Assembly (NCBI RefSeq): GCF_001477625.1
Contig: NZ_CP013692.1
Span: 930,001 to 994,000, forward strand
Reading direction: 5' to 3'
From: Paucibacter sp. KCTC 42545
Lineage (GTDB): Bacteria > Pseudomonadota > Gammaproteobacteria > Burkholderiales > Burkholderiaceae_C
Length of the DNA stretch: 64,000 bases
Of the stretch, positions 1-13,318 are shown piece after piece. The notes below the pieces were generated by a model that saw only the letters and a list, made by a program, of their open reading frames with translations, ran no database searches and had not been told where the DNA came from. Both the position numbers and the translations under genes were made by a program. Every line of letters begins with the position of its first letter. The stretch's first letter is position 1.

Positions 1-2964
1 TGGACAGCATCGGGCTCTGAGCAGGTTCGAGCCAGTTTGCGCCACGAGGTCGGTGGCGGCCTGTGCTTGGACTATGACTTTGGCGGAGTCGTCGGTTACG
101 CCGTGATGCGGCGTAACTTGTCGGTGAATTGGCCTGAGCGCTTCGAGTTGTTGACCAAGCTAAAAGGCGTTGGTGGGCCCAATGATTTGCAGATCAAGCT
201 ACTTGATGGATCTGGCGAGAACGCCTGGTGGGCCAACAAGCCGGCCACTGTTTTGCCGGCCAAATACAGCGAGCTGAAACTGCGCAGCAGGCAAATTGAG
301 TTCGCTGGTGGGCCGGCGAAAGACAAGCGCTTGCGCAGCACGCAAAGCATTGAGTTTGTCATTTCCTCTGGGGCTGGAGACCGTGCCGGTGGCAAAGGCT
401 CATTGTGTTTGGCGAATCTCAGTTTGATCGAACGGGTGCCTGAGCCAATCAATGTGATCGAGCCCAAGGTGCTGGTGGACAGCGGCTTCGTCGATTTCGA
501 TTTCCATAGCCCGCGCGAGTTCAATGGTTTGGCCTTGCGTTGGCCGGCATTTGCTCGCGGGATCAATTACGAGATTTTGTCGTCCCAGGATGGCAAGGCT
601 TGGCAGTCTTTGCGCACCGTCAAGGGCAGTGACGGTGGCTTGGATGCCGTCTTTTTGCCCGACAGTGAGTCACGCTGGTTGCGCATCAAATCTAGTGTGA
701 TGGCGCAACCCTTGCTGGAGCTTCGTTCGGCTACGCAATGGCCGAATATCAATGTTGTTTTGGCGAGCTTGGCCCAGGATAAGCCTCGGGCTGAGGTGCC
801 GCGTGGTGATGTTCCGCGGGCCTGGTTGGGTGAGCAGAACTATTGGACGCTGGTAGGCGTGGACGGAGGCGGCCAACGTTCAGCCCTGATGAGTGAAGAC
901 GGTGCTCTGGAGGTCGGCCGCGGCGCCTACAGCATCGAGCCGGTTGTGAAGTTGGACGACGGCACGGTGGTTAGCTGGGCTAACGTGGCAGTGACGCAGA
1001 GCCTGCGCGATGGCTATTTGCCGCTGCCCACGGTGCATTGGCAACATCCGGCGTTCAGTCTCGACGTGGAGGCTGCAGCCGATGGCCCGCGCCAGTCGCC
1101 CAATTTGTTGGCGCGTTATGTTCTGCGCAATACGAGCGAGCGCAAGCAACTCTACACCCTCGCACTGGCTGTACGCCCCTGGCAGGTGAACCCGCCGCAG
1201 CAGTACTTGGCAATGCCGGGTGGGGCCAGCGCGGTGCGCAGCCTGCGCTGGCAGAACAATGAACTGCTGGTGAACGGTGCGGCGGGGCCTCACCCCACCG
1301 AAGTGCCGCAGTTCATCACCGGCCTGCCTTTTGACGGGGGCTTGACCCTCAAGGCCTTGCTGGGTGGCGCAAATCTTGGCAGCCTGAACGATCCGCAAGA
1401 GTTGGCTTCGGGCATGTTGCAGTTCCGCTTTTTGCTCGCCCCAGGTGAGTCCCGCACCTTGGGTTGGGTGGCGCCATTGAGTGGCTCCGACGTCAAACCC
1501 GGCAGGGTGGGGCAGCTGGGGGCCGCGGAGTTGGCCCAACGCATGGATCTGGTGGCGGCACTTTGGCGTGAGCGGCTCAATCGCGTCAGCATCCAGGCGC
1601 CGGCCCGCGCGCAGCCTATCGTCAACAGCCTGCGCAGCTCATTGGCCCATATCTTGATGTCACGCGACGGCGTGGTACTGCGCCCCGGCACTCGGTCCTA
1701 CCCACGCAGTTGGATACGCGAAGGCGCCATGATGGCTGCGGCCTTGTTGCGTATGGGCGAGTTGGAGGCTGCTCGCGATTTCGTCGACTGGTATGGCGAT
1801 CGAGTCTTCGTCGGTGGCAAGGTGCCTTGCTGCGTGGATGTGCGCGGTGTCGACCCTGTGGATGAATACGACAGCCAAGGCCAATATCTCTATGCGGTGG
1901 CTGAGGTCTGGCGGCACGGCCATGACCATGATTTCTTGCAACATCATTGGGCGCGTGTGCAGGCCGTGATGGGCTGGATGGAGAGCCTGCGACAGCGTGA
2001 GCGCAAAAGTAATAATCGCCAAATTGAGCGGGCCCATTTGTTTGGCTTGATGCCGCCATCGATCAGCCACGAGGGGTATGCGGACAAGCCGGCCTACTCT
2101 TACTGGGACGATTTCTGGGCCCTGCGTGGCTACAAGGATGCCGTCATCATGGCGCGCGTTATGGGCCAGCATCAGCAGGCAGAGCAATGGGCGGCGCAGC
2201 GGGATGAGTTTCAAGGTGAGTTGATGGCCAGCATTGCCGCAACGGCCAAACGCTTCCATATCGACACCATTGCCGGCGCTGCAGACCGGGGGGATTTCGA
2301 CCCGACCTCGTCTTCAATCGCGCTTGACCCGGCGCAGGCGCAAGACGCGCTGCCGGCCAGCTTGCTGGCGGGCACCTTTGAGCGCTACTGGAGCGAGATG
2401 AATGCGCGCAGCGAAGGCCAGCGCACCTGGACGGACTACACCCCATATGAGTTGCGCACGGTGTGTGCCTTCGTGCGCCTCGGCCAGGCGGAACGCGCGC
2501 ATGCCATGCTGGATTTCTTCTTCAAGCATCAGCGCCCGGCGGGCTGGAATCAATGGGCCGAGGTGGTACTGCCGGAGGCGCGCGAGCCGCGCTTTCTGGG
2601 TGAAATGCCGCATGCCTGGGTGTCATCCGACTTCATCCGCTCGGCCCTGGATATCTTCGCTTTTGAGCGCGAGAAGCCAGGCCAGTTGTTGATCGGCGCG
2701 GGTTTTAAGCCGGAGTGGCTGAGCCAGGGCGATGTGACCGTGCGCGGCCTTGCCACGGCTTACGGGCCCTTGAGCTATGCGCTTGAACGCACGGATTGGG
2801 GTTGGCGCTTGACGCTGGAGCAGGCCGGTGCGCCGACCCGTCTGGTTTGGCCTGGCAGCATGAGCCTGCCGCGCGCTGCAGCGGATGGCAAGCCCTTGCT
2901 GTGGGAGGGGCGTGAGTTGCCGCTGCCGGTGGCGCCGGCCACCATTTCACTCTCGGCGGATTGA
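1..2964 (+). CDS. Discoidin-like / glycosidase-like protein, 5'-truncated by the window edge
   Basis: The reading frame is open from base 1 to the TGA at 2962-2964, so the true start lies outside the window. A TTG at 37 is only the first possible start inside it. About 985 residues are visible. The first third is beta-rich and contains a stretch like an F5/8 type C (discoidin) carbohydrate-binding domain. The C-terminal half (roughly residues 540-900) has W/Y/D-rich helices such as SYPRSWIREGAMMAAALLRM and YSYWDDFWALRGYKDA, typical of an (alpha/alpha)6 glycoside-hydrolase toroid. Substrate is unknown. It ends 99 bases before the stop of the convergent J-domain gene. The fold assignment is by eye and the exact family was not determined. 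Confidence 0.7.
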   Translation, partial: WTASGSEQVRASLRHEVGGGLCLDYDFGGVVGYAVMRRNLSVNWPERFELLTKLKGVGGPNDLQIKLLDGSGENAWWANKPATVLPAKYSELKLRSRQIEFAGGPAKDKRLRSTQSIEFVISSGAGDRAGGKGSLCLANLSLIERVPEPINVIEPKVLVDSGFVDFDFHSPREFNGLALRWPAFARGINYEILSSQDGKAWQSLRTVKGSDGGLDAVFLPDSESRWLRIKSSVMAQPLLELRSATQWPNINVVLASLAQDKPRAEVPRGDVPRAWLGEQNYWTLVGVDGGGQRSALMSEDGALEVGRGAYSIEPVVKLDDGTVVSWANVAVTQSLRDGYLPLPTVHWQHPAFSLDVEAAADGPRQSPNLLARYVLRNTSERKQLYTLALAVRPWQVNPPQQYLAMPGGASAVRSLRWQNNELLVNGAAGPHPTEVPQFITGLPFDGGLTLKALLGGANLGSLNDPQELASGMLQFRFLLAPGESRTLGWVAPLSGSDVKPGRVGQLGAAELAQRMDLVAALWRERLNRVSIQAPARAQPIVNSLRSSLAHILMSRDGVVLRPGTRSYPRSWIREGAMMAAALLRMGELEAARDFVDWYGDRVFVGGKVPCCVDVRGVDPVDEYDSQGQYLYAVAEVWRHGHDHDFLQHHWARVQAVMGWMESLRQRERKSNNRQIERAHLFGLMPPSISHEGYADKPAYSYWDDFWALRGYKDAVIMARVMGQHQQAEQWAAQRDEFQGELMASIAATAKRFHIDTIAGAADRGDFDPTSSSIALDPAQAQDALPASLLAGTFERYWSEMNARSEGQRTWTDYTPYELRTVCAFVRLGQAERAHAMLDFFFKHQRPAGWNQWAEVVLPEAREPRFLGEMPHAWVSSDFIRSALDIFAFEREKPGQLLIGAGFKPEWLSQGDVTVRGLATAYGPLSYALERTDWGWRLTLEQAGAPTRLVWPGSMSLPRAAADGKPLLWEGRELPLPVAPATISLSAD

Positions 2965-3063
2965 GGTTTGCTGGGCCAAATTGGCCCTGTCGAGCGGCGA
3001 GCTTGGTTGAATGCGTGGCGAGGCCATGCCATGCCGACAGGCCCGCTCAGGGCTAACGCTGGT

Positions 3064-3975
3064 TTACAGCGGCTGCTCAGCCGGCGCACTGCGCCTGGCT
3101 TGCTGGCTGCTTGCGGCGCCAGCCATGGGGGCCACACCCATGCGTTCCACGCGGCGGCGCAAAAAGGCTTGGGCTAGGCTGGATTCGGGCAGCAGGCGCT
3201 GGCCGATGTAAAGCTCGCGGCGGCGCTCTTGGATCTGACTGCGCAGGCGGCTGGCCATCACGCACAGGGGATCCAGGCCCTTGAGTTCGGCCTGCGCAAT
3301 GGCCTGCCAGAGCTGATGCATGGGGTGAGCTTGCAGGGCGATCAAATGCGCTTGCACCACGCGCAGGCGGCCTTGCACCATTTGCTCGCTGCGGGTCAGC
3401 CAGGTCTGCATGGCGTCGGCGTTGCCGCCCATCACCCGCAAGGGGCTTTCGCCCGCAGCCAGTAGCAAGGCCTCAAGCTGCGCGCGATTATTGGCGGCAT
3501 AGGCCTCGTTGACCGTCATCATGGCCTGTTCGCGGCGCTGGCGCTCGACCGTGCTGGCGGCAAAGTCCGGGTGCATGCGCATGGCGGCGCGGCGATACAA
3601 GGTCTTCAAACTGGGTGGGGCCAGCTCGACCTGCCCGGCTTCCGGCGGGGCCGGCAGGGTCGTGCCTGTGGGCAGCTGAGGCAGCACCGGCAGGGCGGTG
3701 GCCTGCGGGGCGCGCGGCAAGGGCACTTCGATGCCATTGCGGCGCAAGGCTTCGGCGAGGTAATGGGTGGCGCAATGCAGCTGCGATTCCAGCGCGTCCA
3801 GTTCCAGGTAATGCTCGCCCAAGCTGTGCGTGTAGCGATCCACGAATGCCTGGACCTGCTCGCGCAGCGTGACAAAGACCTGCTCCTGTTGAGCCAGAAA
3901 GCGATGCAGATCATTCAGCTGGCTGCGGCGGCGTTCTAGGCCATGGCGGGACAGCGCGGAAGAGGACATCGACAT
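3064..3975 (-). CDS. J-domain (DnaJ-like) protein
   Basis: About 303 residues. Near the middle a segment reads LYRRAAMRMHPDFAAST, which carries the HPD tripeptide of J domains. It follows a coiled-coil-like N-terminal half (LAQQEQVFVTLREQVQAFVDRY) and is followed by NEAYAANNRAQLEALL. J-domain proteins stimulate the ATPase of DnaK/Hsp70; the client here is unknown. The frame is open further upstream to 4056, but that start would lie inside the hppA terminator palindrome, so an ATG at 3975 (or 3969) is preferred. No strong ribosome-binding site is visible at either. It lies downstream of hppA on the same strand. Confidence 0.75.
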   Translation of the reverse strand: MSMSSSALSRHGLERRRSQLNDLHRFLAQQEQVFVTLREQVQAFVDRYTHSLGEHYLELDALESQLHCATHYLAEALRRNGIEVPLPRAPQATALPVLPQLPTGTTLPAPPEAGQVELAPPSLKTLYRRAAMRMHPDFAASTVERQRREQAMMTVNEAYAANNRAQLEALLLAAGESPLRVMGGNADAMQTWLTRSEQMVQGRLRVVQAHLIALQAHPMHQLWQAIAQAELKGLDPLCVMASRLRSQIQERRRELYIGQRLLPESSLAQAFLRRRVERMGVAPMAGAASSQQARRSAPAEQPL

Positions 3976-4043
3976 GTGGGGCTGTTCGGGCTGCATTTTC
4001 GGATGGGCTGATTGTGGCCTGTTAGTGGGGCGCTTCAAAGTAG

Positions 4044-4067
4044 AAACAGCCCGCATGCGGGCTGTTT
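4044..4067 (-). terminator. Palindromic terminator-like hairpin after hppA
   Basis: A perfect 24-bp palindrome (AAACAGCCCGC and its complement, with no loop bases left over) lies 34 bases beyond the hppA stop. The T-run on the minus strand is weak, so termination efficiency is uncertain. Confidence 0.55.
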
Positions 4068-4100
4068 ATTCCATCGTCTGAAACTGGGTTCCTCGGCAGC

Positions 4101-6533
<2,433 letters not shown>

Positions 6534-6786
6534 GTAGCTGTCTCCCGTTCTAGTGATTGCCGTAATGGATGGAATGTCCGTATGCAAATAGGCCTGCGCC
6601 TTTTGGGGTCAGGTCACGCCACTTGAGCTTAAGGGATGGGCTTGCGGCAATGCAATTGAGGCGTGTGGGTGTTTACCCAATGTGTGCGGGTAAACAAGGG
6701 TGTGTTGATTGGAATCATCATCACGTCAGTTCTGGGCAAGGCCTGCCCTTAGAATCCGGGTTTCCCCTCGGCAAATTGACAATCCC

Positions 6787-7326
6787 ATGAGCCTGCACAA
6801 CGTGACCCCTGGCGCCAAGGCGCCCGAGCAATTCAACGTCATCATCGAGATCCCGATGAATGCCGATCCGATCAAGTATGAAGTGGACAAGGAGAGCGGC
6901 GCGCTCTTCGTCGACCGCTTCATGACCACGGCCATGCACTATCCGTGCAACTATGGCTACATCCCGCAAACGCTGTCTGACGACGGCGACCCGGTGGATG
7001 TGCTGGTGATCACCCCCTTCGCGCTGACCCCTGGTGTGGTGGTGACTTGCCGCGCTATCGGCGTCTTGCAGATGGACGACGAAGCTGGCGGCGACGCCAA
7101 GCTGCTGGCCGTGCCCATCGACAAGATCCTGCCGATGTACACCCACTGGCAAAAGCCTGAGGATGTCAATAAGATGCGCCTCAACGCGATCCAGCATTTC
7201 TTCGAGCATTACAAAGACCTGGAGCCCAATAAGTGGGTCAAGGTCAAGGGCTGGGAAGGCCCTGAAGCCGCCAAGGCCGAGATCGTCTCGGGCATGGCCG
7301 CCTACCAGGCCGCTAACAAGGCCTAA
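6787..7326 (+). CDS. ppa: Soluble inorganic pyrophosphatase, family I
   Basis: 179 residues from the ATG at 6787, the usual length. The frame is open upstream, but the homologous N-terminus starts at MSLHNVTPG. It hydrolyses cytoplasmic pyrophosphate to two phosphates with Mg2+. Visible are the active-site stretch [10 protein letters not shown], the upstream [11 protein letters not shown] and the [17 protein letters not shown] end typical of proteobacterial enzymes. It is transcribed divergently from hppA across a 253-base gap, so the cell carries both a wasteful and an energy-conserving pyrophosphatase side by side. A strong terminator follows. Confidence 0.97.
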   Translation: MSLHNVTPGAKAPEQFNVIIEIPMNADPIKYEVDKESGALFVDRFMTTAMHYPCNYGYIPQTLSDDGDPVDVLVITPFALTPGVVVTCRAIGVLQMDDEAGGDAKLLAVPIDKILPMYTHWQKPEDVNKMRLNAIQHFFEHYKDLEPNKWVKVKGWEGPEAAKAEIVSGMAAYQAANKA

Positions 7327-7350
7327 GCCTTCGTTTCAAGCCTGCCCAGC

Positions 7351-7383
7351 AAAAGCGCCGCGCGAAAGCACGGCGCTTTTTTT
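7351..7383. terminator. Bidirectional terminator between ppa and the GNAT-type gene
   Basis: The stem AAAGCGCCG / CGGCGCTTT has a 10-base loop and is followed by a run of T (and preceded by A on the other side). It serves both convergent genes; the stop codon of the minus-strand gene touches it. Confidence 0.85.
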
Positions 7384-8554
7384 ATGGCTCGGGCTTGAAG
7401 GGCAGGTGGGATTCCAACTCATTGACGTAGCCGCGCATGGCCTGGCCTTCTTGGGCCAGAAAGTCCGCCACCGCGTCGCTGAAGCCGGCATGCGCCAGCC
7501 AGTGGCTGGATTGGGTGGGCACCGGCAGCAGGCCACGCGCCATCTTGTGCTCGCCCTGGGCCCCGCCCTCGAAGCGGCGGTAGCCCTTGCTAATGCACCA
7601 TTGCAGCGGCTGGTAGTAGCAGGCATCGAAGTGCAGGCAGGAGATGCTCTCCAGCGCGCCCCAGTAGCGGCCATAGGCTGCGCCGGTGCTGGGGTCAATC
7701 GCGATCAGTGATGCGGCGACCCGCTCACCATCCTCCCGTTTGGCGATGAAGAGCAGCCAGTTGGCGGCCATGTGCTCGCTCATCTGGGTGAAGAAATCGC
7801 GCGTTAGGTAGGGGGTGCTGTGGTGTGCGCGGTAGGTGAGTTGGTAGCAGCGGTAGAAAAAGTCCCAGTCAGCCGGCGTGATTTGCCCGCCTTCGCGGGC
7901 TTCAAAAACAATGCCGGCCTCGCGCACACGGCGCTGCTCTTGCTGGATCTTTTTGCGCTTCTCGCGTTGCATCGAGGCGAGAAATTCCTCGAAAGAAGCG
8001 TAGGGCAGGGGCTGGCGGTTTTGCCAATGAAACTGCACGCCGTGGCGCGCCATCCAGCCCTGATTTTGCGCGGCTGCATGGTCTTGCTCGGTGCCAAACA
8101 GCAGGTGGGCGGATGAGAGCTTTTGCTGGCTGGCCAGCGCCTGCAAGCCTTGCATCAAGGCGCTGCGCGCGGCGTCGTCCAGGGCCAGCAAGCGGCTGCC
8201 CGGCACCGGTGTGAAAGGCACCGCCACCAGCAGCTTGGGGTAGTAGGCCAGGCCATGGCGCTGGTAGGCATCGGCCCAGGCCCAGTCAAACACATATTCG
8301 CCGTAGGAGTGGCTTTTCAGATAGGCCGGGCAGGCGGCCACCAGCGTCTCGTCCAGCCACACGCTGATGAACTGCGCTTGCCAGCCACTGGCCGCCACGG
8401 CGCTGTTTGATGCGTGCATGGCCCGCAGGTATTCCAGGCGCATGAAGGGGGTGGGCTGGACGGCGGCGGTGAGCAGTGCGTTCCAGGCCTCGAGTGGCAG
8501 CGCGTGCGGGTCGCTGTGAACCCGAATGACATAATCGTGCGGCCTCGTATTCAA
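7382..8554 (-). CDS. GNAT-fold acyltransferase of the peptidogalycan/DUF482 type
   Basis: 390 residues. The segments YGEYVFDWAWADAYQRHGL, PYASFEEFLASMQREKRKKI, and FYRCYQLTYRAHHSTPYLT are characteristic of the PF04339 family (DUF482), a tandem-GNAT family related to FemAB-like aminoacyl transferases. The C-terminus has FEGGAQGEHKMARGLLPVPT, the family hallmark. Substrate is not established. The gene starts only 11 bases from the divergent nadE start, so each gene's promoter must lie in or near the other's 5' end. Confidence 0.85.
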   Translation of the reverse strand: MNTRPHDYVIRVHSDPHALPLEAWNALLTAAVQPTPFMRLEYLRAMHASNSAVAASGWQAQFISVWLDETLVAACPAYLKSHSYGEYVFDWAWADAYQRHGLAYYPKLLVAVPFTPVPGSRLLALDDAARSALMQGLQALASQQKLSSAHLLFGTEQDHAAAQNQGWMARHGVQFHWQNRQPLPYASFEEFLASMQREKRKKIQQEQRRVREAGIVFEAREGGQITPADWDFFYRCYQLTYRAHHSTPYLTRDFFTQMSEHMAANWLLFIAKREDGERVAASLIAIDPSTGAAYGRYWGALESISCLHFDACYYQPLQWCISKGYRRFEGGAQGEHKMARGLLPVPTQSSHWLAHAGFSDAVADFLAQEGQAMRGYVNELESHLPFKPEP

Positions 8555-8565
8555 TCCAAATCCTC

Positions 8566-10635
<2,070 letters not shown>

Positions 10636-10642
10636 GCTTTCG

Positions 10643-11194
10643 TCAGCGCGCGTTTTTCAGCGCGTGTTTTCTCTCGCGCTTAACCGGCAGCTGAGTGATC
10701 AGCTGCGTTCCGCACAGCACGTCATGCAAAAACTGTTTTTGCGGCAGCAGCAATGCTAGCAAGGCATAAGCGGCAATGCCGGCGAGCAGGGCGCCCATGA
10801 TGGCGCCGGTGCTGTGCAGGCCTGCAGCCCAGGCACTGAGCAGCGCGGGCACAAACCACAGATAGCTCAGCACATAGCGCGCCAAGGCGCGCGCTTGGCT
10901 CAAGGCTAGGCCTTGGCGGTCCACCACCCGGATATGCCAGGCCTTCATCGCCACCGTTTGGCCGCCGCGCGACCAAAACCAAGCGAAATAAATGCCCAGC
11001 ACCGCGAACAAAAAAGCCTGCAAGGCATGCTGGCCCTGCATGGCGTGGCGTTGTTGAGTCATGGCCGAGAAGAAATAGCCCGCCACAAAAACCACGCCGA
11101 AAAGCAGCACGCCTTCGTACATGAAGGCGGCCATGCGGCGCGCCAGCCCGGGCCGCTCAATTGGCGCGGCGCTTGTCGTCTCAATAGAACTCAT
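10643..11194 (-). CDS. RDD-family membrane protein
   Basis: 183 residues with about four hydrophobic segments. The N-terminal ERPGLARRMAAFMYEGVLLFGVVF carries the R...(D-like) pattern of the RDD family, and GGQTVAMKAWHIRVVD is the conserved second motif. Function is unknown; RDD proteins are inner-membrane proteins, some implicated in transport. The ATG at 11194 overlaps the TGA of the DUF3106 gene in an ATGA, so translation is coupled. It is the last gene of the sigma factor operon. Confidence 0.85.
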   Translation of the reverse strand: MSSIETTSAAPIERPGLARRMAAFMYEGVLLFGVVFVAGYFFSAMTQQRHAMQGQHALQAFLFAVLGIYFAWFWSRGGQTVAMKAWHIRVVDRQGLALSQARALARYVLSYLWFVPALLSAWAAGLHSTGAIMGALLAGIAAYALLALLLPQKQFLHDVLCGTQLITQLPVKRERKHALKNAR

Positions 11195-12036
11195 TGCTGG
11201 GGCGGGGGCGTGCGTTTGGGCAAGAGGGTCTTGCTGTCCACCAAGCTGGGGTCGGCAAACACCTTGGTCTGGCCGGCTTGCTGGTGGCTGGGCTGACTCA
11301 GGCGCTGGTTGATGAGCACCGTGCTGGCGCCCGACTTGGCCTGCACCACGGCAGGCGCCACCGAACGATTCGGCAAGCCCTTGCTGGTGGAGGGGATCAG
11401 GTTGGATTTGGCTTGCTGCTGTGCGCCGGCTTCTTGCTGGCCGGGCGCGGCATTGCGCTTGATCTGCTTGCTCACTGCCTTTTCGGTCAAAGCCTGGCGC
11501 TGCTCGGGCGTTAGGGCCTGGTAGGCCTCCCACTTGGCTTGACGAGCATCTGGTTTGAGTTGCTGGGCGTCTTGGAAGCTCAGGCGCGCTTGCTGGCGCT
11601 CGGCCGGGCTCATGCGAGCCCAGCTGTGCATGCGTTCTTGCAGGCGGGCCTGCTCAACCGCGGGCAGGGCGGGGTAGCGGGCCGCAATCTCCAGCCATTT
11701 GCTACGGCCGAAGTCGTCCATCTTGTTCCAGTCCCGCTCCAGGGGCTGCAAGGCCGACTGCTGGGCTGGGCTCAGGCTCTTCCAGGCTGGCGCGGACAAG
11801 AGTGGCGAGTTGGTGGTGCGCGGAATGGGTGTTGGTTTGGCTGCGATTGTGGCTGCGACCGTGGCTGGGCTCGATGCTGCCACGCCAATGGCTGGCGCTG
11901 TTGCCGGGGCCGCGCTGGCGGCGACCGCAATGCCGGCAGGGGGCGCGGCCACGGGTGCGGAGGAGCTGTCGCTGACCTGGGCCCAACTCAGCCATGGCGT
12001 GAAAACCAATGCGAAGGCGATAGCTGACTCTTTCAT
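11191..12036 (-). CDS. DUF3106 protein, probably periplasmic
   Basis: 281 residues. The N-terminus (MKESAIAFALVFTPWLSWAQ) is a signal peptide with a likely cleavage after SWA. A low-complexity Ala/Pro/Ser stretch follows, then the DUF3106 core: WKSLSPAQQSALQPLERDWNK..., MSPAERQQARLSFQ, YQALTPEQRQAL. The core resembles CpxP/Spy-like zinc-resistance repeats in its LTxxQ-type motifs, and the neighbouring sigma factor supports an envelope-stress link (inference). It starts 13 bases after the DUF3619 gene and ends in a 4-base overlap with the RDD gene. Confidence 0.85.
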   Translation of the reverse strand: MKESAIAFALVFTPWLSWAQVSDSSSAPVAAPPAGIAVAASAAPATAPAIGVAASSPATVAATIAAKPTPIPRTTNSPLLSAPAWKSLSPAQQSALQPLERDWNKMDDFGRSKWLEIAARYPALPAVEQARLQERMHSWARMSPAERQQARLSFQDAQQLKPDARQAKWEAYQALTPEQRQALTEKAVSKQIKRNAAPGQQEAGAQQQAKSNLIPSTSKGLPNRSVAPAVVQAKSGASTVLINQRLSQPSHQQAGQTKVFADPSLVDSKTLLPKRTPPPQQ

Positions 12037-12049
12037 GCAATACCCATCA

Positions 12050-12499
12050 TCACTGTTGTTCTTCGCTTAGGTATTCCGTGAAGCCGGGGTCACTGTAGGC
12101 GGCGGGCGGCAGGTGGTCGGCCAGCAAGGCGGTGTCGACCTCGGCCGAGGCGTTGATCTGTTGGTACCACTGGCTTTGCTGAATCAGCGCCAAGCCCAGC
12201 ACCAGCATCAGCAGGGGCAAAACAGAGGCGAACTTGAGCCAGCGCGGCGAAGGGCCGCCGCCAAGTGCCAAAGTGGCGCCCATTTGCACGGTGCCTTGCA
12301 CCGTTTTGGGCGCCAATTGCACCTGGGCGGCACGGGCCGAGCGGGCGCGCAGCATGGCTTGGTCGCGGGCGACGCGCAGGCGCTCGGAAATATCGTGGGG
12401 CAGGGTGTCGTTCGCCTCGCTCAGACTGGCCGCCACTTTGAGGCCAAAGCGTGCCACGCGGGCATCCAGCTCCTGCGCGAAATGTGTTGTTGTACTCAT
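12050..12499 (-). CDS. DUF3619 membrane protein, possible anti-sigma factor
   Basis: 149 residues from the ATG at 12499. AGGGGAT lies about 9 bases upstream and the ATG overlaps the sigma factor's TGA (ATGA). A cytoplasmic N-terminal half (FAQELDARVARFGLKVAASL, ISERLRVARDQAML) is followed by one membrane segment (FASVLPLLMLVLGLALI, about residues 85-105) and a ~40-residue periplasmic tail. One TM, and position directly after an ECF sigma gene, are the layout of an anti-sigma factor; that role is inferred, since the family itself is annotated only as DUF3619. Confidence 0.8.
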   Translation of the reverse strand: MSTTTHFAQELDARVARFGLKVAASLSEANDTLPHDISERLRVARDQAMLRARSARAAQVQLAPKTVQGTVQMGATLALGGGPSPRWLKFASVLPLLMLVLGLALIQQSQWYQQINASAEVDTALLADHLPPAAYSDPGFTEYLSEEQQ

Positions 12500-13113
12500 A
12501 GTGTGATCCCCTTGGCCTTCAACGATTTTGCCAATGAATGGGTGGCGCGCGAGCAGTGCGTTTTCACGCTGCCTTCCGAGCAACCCATGACGGCGGCCGT
12601 CTCCGCGACGTCCAACTCCTCCCAGTAACGCAGCAGGAAGGCTTCGCGTTGACGTTCGGGCAATTCAGCCACCTCGGCTTCGATCGCATGCAAGATCTGC
12701 ACCCGCGAAACCTCGTCGGCCGCGCTGAGCGCGCCCAGGGCGCCGTCCTGGCCCTCCAGCATCTGCATCAGGTCGAAATCGCTGTCGGGGTCGTTGGATT
12801 CGAAGTCCGACATGTTCTGCATGACGGCCGTGCGTGTCTTGCGACGACGGAACCAATCCATGGTTGCGTTCGACAAGATGCGCTGAAACAACAGCGGCAG
12901 CTCCGCCGCCGGGCGGTCGAAGTATTTTTCCGCCAGCTTGATCATGGCGTCTTGGACGATGTCCAGTGCGCCATCATCGTCACGCACCAAATAGGCGGTG
13001 CGTTTGAAGGCGCGGCGGTCCACGCTCTTCAGGAAGTCGTTGAGTTCTTTGTCGGTGGCCAAGGAGGGAAATGGGCGAACCCGATGCTGGCAAATGTGGG
13101 CGCAGTATCGCAT
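12496..13113 (-). CDS. ECF-type RNA polymerase sigma factor
   Basis: Up to 205 residues. Region 2 is seen in FKRTAYLVRDDDGALDIVQDAMIKLAEKY and FQRILSNATMDWFRRRKTR, region 4 in LPERQREAFLLRYWEELDVAETAAVMGCSEGSVKTHCSRATHSL. The start is uncertain. The ATG at 13113 adds about 17 residues not typical of the family, and a TTG at 13062 giving MATDKELNDF... is the other candidate; neither has a clear ribosome-binding site. Its stop overlaps the start of the DUF3619 gene. It heads a four-gene operon and probably controls envelope functions, but no target promoter was identified. Confidence 0.9.
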   Translation of the reverse strand: MRYCAHICQHRVRPFPSLATDKELNDFLKSVDRRAFKRTAYLVRDDDGALDIVQDAMIKLAEKYFDRPAAELPLLFQRILSNATMDWFRRRKTRTAVMQNMSDFESNDPDSDFDLMQMLEGQDGALGALSAADEVSRVQILHAIEAEVAELPERQREAFLLRYWEELDVAETAAVMGCSEGSVKTHCSRATHSLAKSLKAKGITL

Positions 13114-13181
13114 TCCGAGCGAATTGACTAGTCACTCCAGCCGGAGCTGTGCGAACTCGGTGCATAATGCTGCTTCGCACA

Positions 13182-13274
13182 ATGAATTTTCTGGTCTCAA
13201 GCTGGCTGCCCAACCGGGGCGCCATGTTTTTTGATTGCGCAGGTTCCGAGTCCACCTCACAAGGGTGCGAGTAG
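13182..13274 (+). other. Possible ilvB leader peptide and attenuator region
   Basis: A 30-codon ORF starting MNFLVSSWLPNRGAMFF lies 45 bases upstream of ilvB. It is followed by a short hairpin (GGTGC / GCACC, 13264-13281) and then GGTTTTT. The layout resembles a transcription attenuator, but the peptide has only two Leu and one Val and no Ile, so amino-acid control is not convincing from composition alone. Confidence 0.3.
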
Positions 13275-13318
13275 GAGCACCGATGGTTTTTCGTTAGAGA
13301 AATTCACAAAGGTTTTAT

